A DNA stretch of 64,000 nucleotides from NCBI RefSeq assembly GCF_001613425.1, contig NZ_BDCI01000020.1, positions 1 to 64,000 of the forward strand, read 5' to 3'. The translations under genes and the position numbers were made by a program. Source of the stretch: Nocardia vulneris (GTDB lineage Bacteria; Actinomycetota; Actinomycetes; Mycobacteriales; Mycobacteriaceae). The notes beneath the pieces were generated by a model. That model was given only the letters and a program-made list of their open reading frames with translations. It made no database searches and was not told the origin of the DNA. Positions 17,145 to 25,225 of this stretch are shown here, in pieces (the stretch's first letter is position 1; each line of letters starts with the position of its first letter).

Positions 17145-17899
17145 ACCTGACCCCGCACCTGCCGATCGCGCTGTGGCTGATCCTGCCCTACATCGCGTTC
17201 ACCTCGTTCGCGCTGGGCCACCTGTGGCGTTATCGGAACGACCAATTCGGCTGGACCACCCGGTCCTCGCAGCTGTACGAGAGCCGGCTGCTCCGGCTCG
17301 GCAGCCCGCTGTTCCATTTCGGCATGCTCGGGGTGATCGGCGGCCACGTCATGGGTCTGCTGATCCCGCAATCCTGGACCGACGCGCTCGGCATCCCCGA
17401 ATACGACTATCACCTGTGCGCCGTGCTGTGCGGGTCGGTGGCCGGACTGGCGGTCCTCGCGGGTGTCGCCATCCTGCTCTACCGTCGCCTCACCGTCCCG
17501 GCGGTGCGCAAAGCCACCACCGGCAACGACAAGCTCATGTACGGCCTGCTCGCCGCCGCGCTGATCACCGGCATGCTGAATACCTGGGGCAGCAACGTCT
17601 TCTGGGGCGTCTACAACTACCGCGCCACCGTATCCCCTTGGTTCCGTAGCCTTTTCACCCTCGACCCGCGGCCCGACCTGATGGTCGACACCCCGTGGAC
17701 CTTTCAGCTGCACGGCCTGGTCGTCCTGGTGCTCATCGGCATCTGGCCCTACACCCGGCTGGTGCACATGTTCAGCGCGCCCATCGGCTATCTGACCCGC
17801 CCCTACATCGTCTACCGCAGCAAGGCCGCCGAGACGAGCACCAAGAGCAGCTACGCCCGTGCCTGGCGCGCCCCGGTCACGCCCCAGCGCTGGCGCTGA
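17141..17899 (+). CDS. narI: respiratory nitrate reductase, gamma subunit (cytochrome b)
   Basis: The 252-residue membrane subunit oxidises menaquinol and passes electrons to NarH. Five hydrophobic segments are visible: LPIALWLILPYIAFTSFALG near the N-terminus, LFHFGMLGVIGGHVMGLLIP, LCAVLCGSVAGLAVLAGVAI, LMYGLLAAALITGMLN, and LHGLVVLVLIGIWPYTRLVH. The His residues in FHFG..GGHVMG and LHGL..RLVH suit the two b-type heme sites. AAGGACG lies just before ATG 17141. The C-terminus is a basic cytoplasmic tail. The next gene converges from 22 bases away. Confidence 0.96.
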   Translation: MNLTPHLPIALWLILPYIAFTSFALGHLWRYRNDQFGWTTRSSQLYESRLLRLGSPLFHFGMLGVIGGHVMGLLIPQSWTDALGIPEYDYHLCAVLCGSVAGLAVLAGVAILLYRRLTVPAVRKATTGNDKLMYGLLAAALITGMLNTWGSNVFWGVYNYRATVSPWFRSLFTLDPRPDLMVDTPWTFQLHGLVVLVLIGIWPYTRLVHMFSAPIGYLTRPYIVYRSKAAETSTKSSYARAWRAPVTPQRWR

Positions 17900-17921
17900 T
17901 CACGTTTCGGCACAACCGAAT

Positions 17922-18353
17922 TCACCGCAGCGCGGCGACCACCTTCGCGATCCGGCGGGTGCGAGTGTCCTCGCGTTTGGCATCGACGACCGACGTGACG
18001 TGTTCGCGGCGGCGCGAATAGGACAGCTCGTCGAAGGCCGCACGCAGGCCGGCGGCGTGCAAGGCGGCGGCGAGGTCGTCCGGCACCTCGACGGTCCGCT
18101 CGATGTCGTCGCGCTCGACGGTGACGAGCACGGTGTCACCAGGCCCCTTACCCAGCTGGGTGCGGATCGCTTTCAGCACGCCCAGACACGGTCCCGACCC
18201 CATGTCCACGATGGAACCGCGATATTCGATGCCGTCGAAGGTGGCGCGGACCGGGACGCGCCCGCCGCCCAGCGCGGCGGACACTGCCGCGGGGACGGCG
18301 ACGAACGCACCGCCGCCGAGCGCCGACTCGACCGTTCCCACGAATTCCGCCAT
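17922..18353 (-). CDS. DUF1905 / YdeI-like protein
   Basis: This 143-residue protein has an N-terminal DUF1905 beta-barrel (about residues 2-90, with VRATFDGIEYRGSIVDMG and GDTVLVTVERD as landmarks) followed by a YdeI/OmpD-associated C-terminal stretch (VPDDLAAAL, FDELSYSRRREHV, DAKREDTRTRRI). This domain pair is common in bacteria and has no proven biochemical role. On the coding strand TAGGTT is followed by 6 bases and the ATG, so the transcript is probably leaderless. Confidence 0.85.
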   Translation of the reverse strand: MAEFVGTVESALGGGAFVAVPAAVSAALGGGRVPVRATFDGIEYRGSIVDMGSGPCLGVLKAIRTQLGKGPGDTVLVTVERDDIERTVEVPDDLAAALHAAGLRAAFDELSYSRRREHVTSVVDAKREDTRTRRIAKVVAALR

Positions 18354-18380
18354 GCGGCCAACCTACTCCTGAACAGGGCA

Positions 18381-18416
18381 GACGAGGCCCGCGCGAGGAT
18401 CCGCGCGAGCCTCGTC
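18381..18416 (-). terminator. terminator of the PhnB-like VOC gene
   Basis: GACGAGGC (18381-18388) pairs with GCCTCGTC (18409-18416), and after one mismatch CGCGCG (18390-18395) pairs with CGCGCG (18402-18407) around a 6-base loop. It starts about 10 bases after the stop of the minus-strand gene at 18427. Confidence 0.7.
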
Positions 18417-18426
18417 GGCGGCGACC

Positions 18427-18879
18427 TCAGGCGTTGTCGTAGGCGTCCTGCAGGGTTTTGATGTCCAGCTTGGACATGCTGCGCAGGGCGGTGCCGACCG
18501 CGATGGTCTTGGCCGGGTCGTCGCCCGCCAGCAGCTTCGGCAAGGCCGCGGGCACGATCTGCCAGGACAATCCGAAGCGGTCGGTCAGCCAGCCGCACGG
18601 GCCCGGCGCGCCGCCCTCGGTGAGGGCGTCCCACAGGCGGTCCACCTCGTCCTGGCTATCCACGATCACCTGCAACGAAGCGGCGTCGGTCAGCGGGTGC
18701 CCGGGTCCGCCGTTCATCAGGGTGACGGCGTGCCCGTCGAGGTCGAGGGTGACGACCAACGCCGAACCGTCCGCGTTGCGGGCGACGTCGGTGATCGCCG
18801 AGTTCGGCAGCACCGAGGTGTAGTGGGTGGCCGCTTCCTCGGCGGCGTTGTCGAACCAGAAGAAGGTGTTGACGGACAT
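18427..18879 (-). CDS. PhnB-like VOC family protein
   Basis: This 150-residue protein matches the PhnB or 3-demethylubiquinone-methyltransferase-like branch of the VOC fold: an opening FFWFDNAAEEAATHYTSV, a central VTLDLDGHAVTLMNGGP, and CGWLTDRFGLSWQIVP near residue 96, followed by a C-terminal helix region with the typical AMRSM-like sequence (here ALRSMSKLDI). Despite the name, members usually have no methyltransferase activity. AAGGAG lies 7 bases upstream of the ATG. Function is unknown. Confidence 0.88.
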   Translation of the reverse strand: MSVNTFFWFDNAAEEAATHYTSVLPNSAITDVARNADGSALVVTLDLDGHAVTLMNGGPGHPLTDAASLQVIVDSQDEVDRLWDALTEGGAPGPCGWLTDRFGLSWQIVPAALPKLLAGDDPAKTIAVGTALRSMSKLDIKTLQDAYDNA

Positions 18880-18999
18880 GCTGTGCTCCTTGCGTATCGG
18901 TGACTTGCTGTCACCCTCTGGTCGGAGCCGGGTCGCCGCCTTCGACGTATCTCGTCGAAAAACTTCGAAATATTTTCCGGAACGCGTTGAGCTGGCCGT

Positions 19000-19827
19000 T
19001 CAGCGCTGCGGGAGCTGATCGAGGTACGGGCGGACGGCCTTCTCGGCGGCTGCCGGGTAGTCCAAGTCCTGACTCGCGGCGACCGCCCTGGCCAGTTCGG
19101 CGAACAGGTCCGCGGTGGCCTGGGCTTGGCGCAGCGGGTCGCCGATCGCGAAGATCGCTTCGACGCGCTGCCACACGCCCGGCGCGGCCCAGTCCCGCAT
19201 CTTCGTGCCGCCGTGCCAGACGTCGTGTCCGGCGCCGTGGTGTGTCACCGCGTGCCATTCGATCATGGTCAGCAGCAGATCCTTGGTCTCCTGATCCCGG
19301 GAGCGCACCACCCACTGATCCCCACGCGCCAAATACCTTGGCAGGTGCGCGATCTCGAACCAGAACTCCGCGCACTGCGCCGTGAACTCCTGCTGATCCG
19401 GTAGGTCAACGATCGGGCTCGCCCCGGTCGCCGCGGGTAGCCGCGCCGCGATCCCGTCGCGATCGAACAGCACCTGATAGCCCCGCTCGTGCAGTTCGTC
19501 CAGCCCGTCCGCGGCGAATTCGCTCAGCAGATCCACCGGCAGTATCTGGAAGTCCGCCTTCACCCCACCGTCGAAGAACACCAGATGCGCCGGGTTGTCA
19601 TACGGCCCCTCCAACTCGATGTTCACCCACACCTCCCCCAACTCCCGCACCCACCCGTCATCCCCCGAGTACAGCTCAGGATCCGTCGTGAACACCTCGA
19701 TGTCATGATCCGACAACGCGTCCACCGCCCCGCCGACCCGCCCCCGCGACCCGGTCCGCAACACCACCCGCACATCCCCCCGCCCCCGAGCCCACTCCAC
19801 CACCCGCACCACAAACCCGTCATCCAT
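19000..19827 (-). CDS. ANT(6)-type aminoglycoside nucleotidyltransferase-like protein
   Basis: This 275-residue protein resembles streptomycin 6-adenylyltransferases (AadK/AadE group). Near the N-terminus TGSRGR...LSDHDIEVF is the nucleotidyltransferase GS-x(n)-DxD motif that binds the metal-nucleotide, and the helical C-terminal part has KDLLLTMIEWHAVTHHG and TKMRDWAAPGVW, typical of the family. Family members adenylylate streptomycin, but many actinobacterial ones are untested. ATG 19827 is chosen because the frame upstream is low-complexity; the protein then starts MDDGFVVRVVEW. The 5' part and leader have an extreme G/T-rich coding strand. Confidence 0.8.
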   Translation of the reverse strand: MDDGFVVRVVEWARGRGDVRVVLRTGSRGRVGGAVDALSDHDIEVFTTDPELYSGDDGWVRELGEVWVNIELEGPYDNPAHLVFFDGGVKADFQILPVDLLSEFAADGLDELHERGYQVLFDRDGIAARLPAATGASPIVDLPDQQEFTAQCAEFWFEIAHLPRYLARGDQWVVRSRDQETKDLLLTMIEWHAVTHHGAGHDVWHGGTKMRDWAAPGVWQRVEAIFAIGDPLRQAQATADLFAELARAVAASQDLDYPAAAEKAVRPYLDQLPQR

Positions 19828-20051
19828 CCCCCGATCGTCCCCCACCCGCACCCCCACAACCACCCGCCAACTGGCTGAACCCCACCCCCACTCCCCGGCA
19901 ACCCCCACAGACCATCCACACCCTTCACAGGCCTCGCACCCCCTGTGAACCGTACGAACGCTCTGTGCGCCCCGACCTATCTGTCGCTTGGTCCGCAACT
20001 ACCCAACTTGCCGACCCCGGGATACGGACTACCTCCCGGTGGCTCAGTCCA
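19828..20051. other. skewed intergenic region upstream of the ANT(6)-like gene
   Basis: This 224-base gap is very rich in C and A on the plus strand. On the minus strand, the coding strand of the ANT(6)-like gene, it carries four G-runs of 4-5 bases at 19880-19906 with loops of 5, 3 and 1 bases, a canonical G-quadruplex pattern about 55-80 bases before the start codon. No further gene was found. Confidence 0.55.
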
Positions 20052-20351
20052 TCAGCCGGCCTCGCGCAGCCGATCGAACCCTACGTTGAGCCGCAGGTAC
20101 AGGGCCTCGGCAAGGCGCTCCAGCATCGGGATCGTCGGCATCGTGCCGCCCGCCTCGAAGCGAGCGATCGCAGGCTGCTTCAAACCGGCCCGCTCCGCCA
20201 GTTCCGCCTGGGTGAGGCCGAGTTCTTCGCGCCGCTCACGGACGGCGGCACCGAGTTCGAATCGAATCCGCGCCGCCTCGTAGCCGGCACCTGCGCCGGG
20301 CCGACTCATCACCTCGTCACGAATATCGGTCCAGCTCTTCCGTTCACCCAT
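20052..20351 (-). CDS. XRE-family antitoxin (HigA-like)
   Basis: This 99-residue protein has a helix-turn-helix of the XRE type (about residues 38-92; landmarks VRERREELGLTQAELAERAGL and PAIARFEAGGTMP), followed by LERLAEALYLRL. It lies immediately after a RelE/HigB-like toxin and its ATG overlaps the toxin's end by 8 bases, so the pair is translationally coupled with the toxin first, as in HigBA modules. It would neutralise the toxin and repress the operon by binding the dyad at 20698-20715 (inference). Confidence 0.88.
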   Translation of the reverse strand: MGERKSWTDIRDEVMSRPGAGAGYEAARIRFELGAAVRERREELGLTQAELAERAGLKQPAIARFEAGGTMPTIPMLERLAEALYLRLNVGFDRLREAG

Positions 20352-20700
20352 GGATTTCTTCCTCCTCCACGGTATGTGCCTCAGCAGCACATCGTTTCAT
20401 CGCCCGCACCGCACGGTCTATCTCGGCGGTCTCACGCATCCGATGCTTGCGAAATACCGTCAGCAGAATGATGCGCCTGCCTGATGCGATCCAGTAGGTG
20501 ATCCGCACTGCTTCCCGAGATAGATAGAAACGGAGCTCACGCAGCTTTCCGTCCAGTTGCCTGGTGTACGGCTCATCCAGCAGCACTCCCCGCTCCGCTA
20601 GAAGGTCGACATAGAAGATCACGGTCTCCTGGTCGTCCTGGCCGAGCGAGTCGAACCACTCGACCACCTCTGGTTCCAGCTCTACCCCTCCCCAATTCAT
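20344..20700 (-). CDS. RelE/HigB-like toxin (Gp49 family)
   Basis: This 118-residue protein has the layout of phage-derived Gp49-like/HigB toxins: VEWFDSLGQDDQETVIFYVDLL helix at the N-terminus, RQLDGKLRELRF, then the strand VRITYWIASGRRIILLTVFRKH with the basic Arg-x-x-Lys-x-x end that usually holds catalytic residues for ribosome-dependent mRNA cleavage. Toxin-before-antitoxin order and the overlap with the XRE gene agree. The pair resembles, from memory, Rv2022c/Rv2021c of M. tuberculosis. The start ATG sits inside a palindrome and has no Shine-Dalgarno sequence. Confidence 0.87.
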   Translation of the reverse strand: MNWGGVELEPEVVEWFDSLGQDDQETVIFYVDLLAERGVLLDEPYTRQLDGKLRELRFYLSREAVRITYWIASGRRIILLTVFRKHRMRETAEIDRAVRAMKRCAAEAHTVEEEEIHG

Positions 20701-20715
20701 AACACGGATGTTATG
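20698..20715 (-). promoter_or_regulatory. palindromic operator over the -10 box and start codon of the toxin gene
   Basis: CATAACA-CGGA-TGTTATG is a perfect 7-bp inverted repeat. On the minus strand it contains TAACAT (20713-20708), 7 bases and then the toxin ATG (20700), so one palindrome covers the -10 box, the presumed transcription start and the start codon. This is what an autorepressed, leaderless toxin-antitoxin operon would look like. Confidence 0.65.
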
Positions 20716-20753
20716 TCAGTTCAAGGCCGGCGGCCCCGAAAACGGTGGGACGG

Positions 20754-21200
20754 TTAGGCGCAGGGTGGGGTGGGGGCGTCTCGGAAGAGGGGGTGGGCGG
20801 TGGGTGGGGCGTAGACGACGTCGAGGATCAAGGGGGTGGGGCCTTGGTTGCGGCCGATGTGGACGTTCCAGGCGCCTTCGGGTTCGTAGATGAAATCGCC
20901 GGGGTGGTAGGTGGGGCCGGTGCAGTCGGGGCCGGGGTGGGTGAGGGTGCCGGCGCGGATGACACCGAAGACGGGGCCGTCGTGGTAGTGCCACCCGGTG
21001 GAACCGCCTGGGGCGATGGTGATTTCGCGCACCACGAGATCGGTGCCCGCGACGAACGGGAGCAGGCCCGCGGGGATCTGGGCTTGGGCGAGGGTGACGG
21101 CGGTGATGTCGGTGCCCGGGGTGGCGTTGGCGGTGACGCCGCCGCACACGGCCGCGCCGAGCACGAGCGCCGCGCCGACCACGCGCAGGAATGGCCTCAT
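20754..21200 (-). CDS. secreted cupin-domain protein
   Basis: This 148-residue protein begins with a Sec signal peptide (MRPFLRVVGAALVLGAAVCG, cleavage probably after TANA near residue 27). The mature part is a single cupin: GGSTGWHYHDGP supplies the His-x-His of motif 1, and YHPGDFIYEPEGAWNVHIGRN (landmarks PGDFIYEP, NVH) forms motif 2. A metal site is therefore likely, but no substrate can be given. The C-terminal coding strand is extremely C-rich, leaving G-runs on the plus strand at 20,761-20,809 that fit a G-quadruplex. Confidence 0.85.
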   Translation of the reverse strand: MRPFLRVVGAALVLGAAVCGGVTANATPGTDITAVTLAQAQIPAGLLPFVAGTDLVVREITIAPGGSTGWHYHDGPVFGVIRAGTLTHPGPDCTGPTYHPGDFIYEPEGAWNVHIGRNQGPTPLILDVVYAPPTAHPLFRDAPTPPCA

Positions 21201-21349
21201 CGCCGGAGCGTAACCGGGACGGCAACGATTGCGGAATGCGATTTGTCGTGATTGTCGGAAAGGCGCTGAAGGTGGTGAAGGGAAAGTTCACGAATTGTTC
21301 GCGCGACGCCTGCGGTGTCGAGTTGCCCGCGACGGGCGGGCCGTACAGC

Positions 21350-23062
21350 ATGATGCGAATGCCGTCGCATCCGCTGAACCCCGCAGGCGATATTCCGGAT
21401 ACCGGAATCCCGGCCGAGCTTTCCGCCGAAATGACCATGGCCGAACAGCATGATTGGCACCGGGAGTATCTGCGACGTCATCCGGTGTCGCGGCGCAATA
21501 TCCTGCGCGGCGCCGCGGCGGCGGCCGCCGTCGCCGCGGTGGGCGGCTCCCCGTTCGGTAAGCGCGCCTACGCGCAGGACGCGCAACTGGCGGTCGGTGG
21601 GCGCCACGTCGGCTTCGGGCCGGACGCGGCGAGTCAGCTGCGTTTCGCGGGTCAGCTGTCCCGGCGACCGGCGGGGACCAAGGTTTTTCTCGATCACGGC
21701 CCGACTCCCGCGCTCGGCGCGACGGTGGAGGCCGAGGTGCGCAACCTGCTCACTCAGGTGCCGCGCAGCGACGGCGGCGTGCTCGCGGCCGAACAGTTCT
21801 ACGCGCACGCGCCGGTGGACGGCCTGCCCGGCCGGTTGCCGCATTTCTACCGCTGGCGCACCTCGGACGGGTTCGCCGGTGATATCCGGGCCGCTGCCCC
21901 GGCGATGCCGACCGCGCGCGCGGCGCTGGTGCCGTTCCGGTTCACCATGATGGGCGATCAGGGCACCGACGAAACCCCGGCGCAGCCACCGGGCGTCGCG
22001 CCCGGCGATTATGACGACAAATACTACAAAGCGGACAATGATCCGTCGGCTCCGCACGCAACCAATGTGTTGCGCCAAATCGCCGCCGCCGAACCGGATT
22101 TCCATATCCTGGCCGGCGATATCGCCTATGCCGATCCTTCCGGTGCGGGCAAACCGAACCAATTCGTTCCGCACGGCGGCAAACTCGCGTCCGGCTTCGA
22201 CAAGTTCAATCCGTATGTCTGGGACGTGTACTTCGGCGCGATCGAGAACAGCGCGGCGCAGACGCCGTGGATGTTCGCCACCGGCAACCACGACATGGAG
22301 GCGACCTACGGCGCGCTCGGCTACGGCGGGCACGCGGCGCGGCTCGACTTCCCCGGAAACGGGCCCGCCGGTTGTCCTTCGGCGTATTCGTTCACCTACG
22401 GCAATGTCGCGGTGCTCTCGCTGGACGCCAACGACATCTCCTATGAGATCCGCGCCAACACCGGGTATTCCGGTGGGGCGCAGACGAGTTGGGTGGAGCG
22501 CACGCTGGCCGCCTATCGGGCCGATCCCGAGATCGATTTCCTGGTCTGCTTCTTCCACCACTGCGCCTATTCGACGACCGAGGCGCACGCCAGCGACGGC
22601 GGCGTCCGCGACGCCTGGGTCGCGCTGTTCGACCGATACCAGGTGGATCTGGTGCTGCAGGGGCACAATCACGTCTTCGAACGCACCGACCCGATCCGCG
22701 GCAATGCCGCGACGAAGGTGGCGGGCGACAACTCGATCGTCTATCCGGAATCGGACGGCACCGTCTACTACACGGTCGGCGGCGGTGGCCGTCCCCGCTA
22801 CGAATTCCAGCCCGGATCGCAGGAGTCCTACCGCGGCAACGAGTTACCGGACACGACGGTGCCGAACAGTTACGTGTGGGTGCCGGGCGGCGGCAAGCGG
22901 GCGGAAGCGGCGCCGTGGTCGCGGGTGCGGTTCCGCAACTACTCGTTCCTGCGCGTCGATGTGCGACCCGGCCTCTTCGCCAGCGAAATGGACGTGGTGG
23001 CGGTCGACGAGTACGGCCGCGAATTCGACAAGCTCACCTACCGCCGGCAAGTCCGCGGCTAG
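21350..23062 (+). CDS. Tat-exported purple acid phosphatase / metallophosphoesterase
   Basis: This roughly 570-residue protein carries the five metal-binding blocks of purple acid phosphatases: MGDQGTD, LAGDIAYAD, TGNHDME, FFHHCAY and QGHNHVFER. Such enzymes hydrolyse phosphate monoesters outside the membrane with a two-metal centre. HPVSRRNILRG followed by an alanine-rich hydrophobic stretch is a twin-arginine export signal. The start is uncertain: ATG 21350 gives a long N-region; ATG 21359 and ATGs about 75 bases further on, closer to the Arg-Arg pair, are also possible, and none has a good ribosome site. The 3' end overlaps the convergent TfoX-like gene by 29 bases. Confidence 0.87.
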   Translation: MMRMPSHPLNPAGDIPDTGIPAELSAEMTMAEQHDWHREYLRRHPVSRRNILRGAAAAAAVAAVGGSPFGKRAYAQDAQLAVGGRHVGFGPDAASQLRFAGQLSRRPAGTKVFLDHGPTPALGATVEAEVRNLLTQVPRSDGGVLAAEQFYAHAPVDGLPGRLPHFYRWRTSDGFAGDIRAAAPAMPTARAALVPFRFTMMGDQGTDETPAQPPGVAPGDYDDKYYKADNDPSAPHATNVLRQIAAAEPDFHILAGDIAYADPSGAGKPNQFVPHGGKLASGFDKFNPYVWDVYFGAIENSAAQTPWMFATGNHDMEATYGALGYGGHAARLDFPGNGPAGCPSAYSFTYGNVAVLSLDANDISYEIRANTGYSGGAQTSWVERTLAAYRADPEIDFLVCFFHHCAYSTTEAHASDGGVRDAWVALFDRYQVDLVLQGHNHVFERTDPIRGNAATKVAGDNSIVYPESDGTVYYTVGGGGRPRYEFQPGSQESYRGNELPDTTVPNSYVWVPGGGKRAEAAPWSRVRFRNYSFLRVDVRPGLFASEMDVVAVDEYGREFDKLTYRRQVRG

Positions 23063-23405
23063 TGCCCGGCTTCTGCTTCGGCGGCAGCGACCGCGCGTAA
23101 CCGACACCGCGCTCGACCCATTCGCGCAGCACCGCGTCGTCGTCGGCCGCCTCGGCGGTGACGCGCAACCAGCCGACCATCTCGCGCCCGCCCATCACCA
23201 TCGGCCGCACGATGTCCCGGGCGAGCAGGTCGTCGTGCTCGCGCGGGTCGACCCGGACCAGCAGCCCGCCCTGCCCGCTGGCCGCCACCGCCATATGGCC
23301 GCCGATCAGGAAGGCCAAGCCACCGAACATCTTTCGTTCCGAGAGCTGCGGCCCCGGGGTGATCATCAGCCGGATGCGGTCGGCCAATTCCTCGTCATAC
23401 GCCAT
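23034..23405 (-). CDS. TfoX N-terminal domain protein
   Basis: This 123-residue protein matches the TfoX N-terminal domain: RKMFGGLAFLIGGHMAVAA near residue 24 and LLVRVDPREHDDLLA are the signature stretches. Actinobacterial members are stand-alone, short proteins of unknown role and should not be assumed to control competence. On the coding strand GACAAT lies 6 bases before the ATG, in keeping with a leaderless transcript. Its last 29 bases overlap the end of the phosphatase gene on the other strand. Confidence 0.85.
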   Translation of the reverse strand: MAYDEELADRIRLMITPGPQLSERKMFGGLAFLIGGHMAVAASGQGGLLVRVDPREHDDLLARDIVRPMVMGGREMVGWLRVTAEAADDDAVLREWVERGVGYARSLPPKQKPGTSRGLAGGR

Positions 23406-23441
23406 GGCGGCATTGTCTCCCCGGGCACCGACAGGTTCTGG

Positions 23442-24419
23442 TCAAGCACCGATGGCCGCGGCGAACAGCGGCCAGGACAGGTGCACGTCGTCCTGCCAGT
23501 AGGTCCAGGCGTGCGTGCCCGCCGGACGCAGGTTCGCGGTGACCGGGATGCCGAGCTGCTGCAGCCGATCCACGAACGGCCGGGTGCAGCCGCCGACGAC
23601 GGTCTCCATCACACCGCCGACCAGGACCCGATCGATCAGCCGAACCGGATTCCCGTCGACCCCGGTGTCGCTGATGTTGTCGTGCTCGCCGGGCGCACCG
23701 GTGCCCGAGGAGACGTACAGTGCCACCCCGCGCAGGCGTTCGGCCTGCACCGTCGGATCGTGCGCGAGCCACGCCGGATTGTCCGGCGCGCCCCACATGT
23801 TCGCCGCGTTCGCGCCGAACACCGCGAGTTGCGAGGTGACCAGCGCCTGCGCCCCGGCGTCGCTGGTGCGCGGGCAGCCGCTGTAGGCCCCGACCGCCTG
23901 GTACATGCCGGGCGCGCCGATCGCCAGATTCAGCGCGGAGGTGGCCGACATGGAAAGTCCCGCAACGGCATTGCGCCCCGTCATGGCGAATCGCGATTCC
24001 AGCAGCGGCGGCAGTTCCCTGGTCAGGAAGGTGGTCCACTGATTGCGGCCGAGCGCGGGATCGTCCTGCAGCCAGTCGGTGTAGAAGCTGGCCCGCCCGC
24101 CGATCGGCACGATCACGTTGACGTTCTTGTCCGCGAAGAAGTCCGCGACGTCGGTGCGGCGCATCCACGGCCCGCCGTCCTCGCCGCCGTCGACGGCATT
24201 GAGCAGATACAGCGCGGGGGCGCCCGCGCCGGGATGCGACATCCACAGGGTGATCGGCTTGTTCATCGCGGCGGAATGCACGACCACCTCTAGTTGCCGC
24301 CCGCCGAGCGGCCGCACATCGAGGATGCGGGAATCGGGATCGGCGCCCGCCGTCACGGCCGGGACGATCGCGGCGAGCAGCACGAGCAGGGAAACCAGGC
24401 AACGCATCAGCCGGCGCAT
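23442..24419 (-). CDS. secreted antigen-85-like esterase / mycolyltransferase
   Basis: This 325-residue alpha/beta hydrolase has a Sec signal peptide (RCLVSLLVLLAAIVPAVTAG) and the antigen 85 pattern: YLLNAVDGGEDGGPWMRRTDV, then GRASFYTDW, the nucleophile motif GLSMSA, and a late His in GTHAWTYWQDDVHLS. Family members transfer mycolic acids to trehalose or arabinogalactan in the cell envelope, which fits a mycolate-containing host. It follows the DUF6875-like gene by 40 bases on the same strand, so it may be co-transcribed with the NRPS. Confidence 0.88.
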   Translation of the reverse strand: MRRLMRCLVSLLVLLAAIVPAVTAGADPDSRILDVRPLGGRQLEVVVHSAAMNKPITLWMSHPGAGAPALYLLNAVDGGEDGGPWMRRTDVADFFADKNVNVIVPIGGRASFYTDWLQDDPALGRNQWTTFLTRELPPLLESRFAMTGRNAVAGLSMSATSALNLAIGAPGMYQAVGAYSGCPRTSDAGAQALVTSQLAVFGANAANMWGAPDNPAWLAHDPTVQAERLRGVALYVSSGTGAPGEHDNISDTGVDGNPVRLIDRVLVGGVMETVVGGCTRPFVDRLQQLGIPVTANLRPAGTHAWTYWQDDVHLSWPLFAAAIGA

Positions 24420-24459
24420 GATGTCGAGTATCTATCAGGCCGATGGCGACCCGTGGCAT

Positions 24460-25167
24460 TCAGCGGGCGTGTTCGTCCGGCGAGTGAACACGCAGGTCGG
24501 TGATGCCATCGTCGGCGACCCCGGTCCGTTGCAGCCGTTCGGCTATCGACCAGCGAAGACGGCGCGGCAGATCGGGCGCCACCTGGGTCAGGTAGGCGTA
24601 CAGCCATTCGGTGCGTCCGACGAGAAACGGGAAGTCGGTGTTCATCATCTTGCGGATCACCAGCATCGGCAGCGGCGCGTCGAGCGGGCGGAAGTCCTTG
24701 TTCCACAACCCGGATACGCCGCAGCCCGGATAGAACTGGCCGAGCATCAGCCCGTCGGCCACCACGGCGGTCTTGCGCGCCCGATGCACCGCGTCGACCG
24801 GGCCGTACCGGGTGAGGTCGGGGAACAGCGTGATGGCTGCCAGCATGCCGGCGTCGCGCCCCGCGGCGGTGCGCAGCGCGCGATAGATCTCGAAGGCGTC
24901 GTCCACCGCGGCGGTCATGGTGTCGACGGCCGGTTGCGGGCCGGGCAGGACGGCGACCCACAGGCTGTGATGCGTCATCGTATGGCGCACAAAGGGACAC
25001 ACCGGGCCGTCGCGGCCGAGGGCGGGATCCGGACGGGCCAATCGGTCGGCGAGATACCGTAACAGTGTGCCCGCGTGCGGGTTTCGCTCCGCCCAAGCCG
25101 CCGGGTCGTCGTAGACATTGCACCATTCGAGGCCGGTACGCGGCCCCACGTGGGTACGTGGGCTCAC
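24460..25167 (-). CDS. uncharacterised protein, DUF6875-like
   Basis: This 235-residue soluble protein has no known catalytic motif. I recall similar actinobacterial sequences under the name DUF6875 (from memory, not searched). Landmarks are CPFVRHTMTHHSLWVAVLPG, ITLFPDLTRYGPVDAVHRARK, LMLGQFYPGCGVSGLWN and MNTDFPFLVGRTEWLYAYL. The spaced Cys and His residues (Cys near 57, CG near 153) could bind a metal. It sits 58 bases after the NRPS and 40 bases before the esterase, on the same strand, so a role in making or handling the NRPS product is a fair inference. Confidence 0.65.
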   Translation of the reverse strand: MSPRTHVGPRTGLEWCNVYDDPAAWAERNPHAGTLLRYLADRLARPDPALGRDGPVCPFVRHTMTHHSLWVAVLPGPQPAVDTMTAAVDDAFEIYRALRTAAGRDAGMLAAITLFPDLTRYGPVDAVHRARKTAVVADGLMLGQFYPGCGVSGLWNKDFRPLDAPLPMLVIRKMMNTDFPFLVGRTEWLYAYLTQVAPDLPRRLRWSIAERLQRTGVADDGITDLRVHSPDEHAR

Positions 25168-25225
25168 GACCGATCCTCGCCGGGCGTGGCGAAACCACCT
25201 GTGCGCGTCCCGATATACACGCGGC

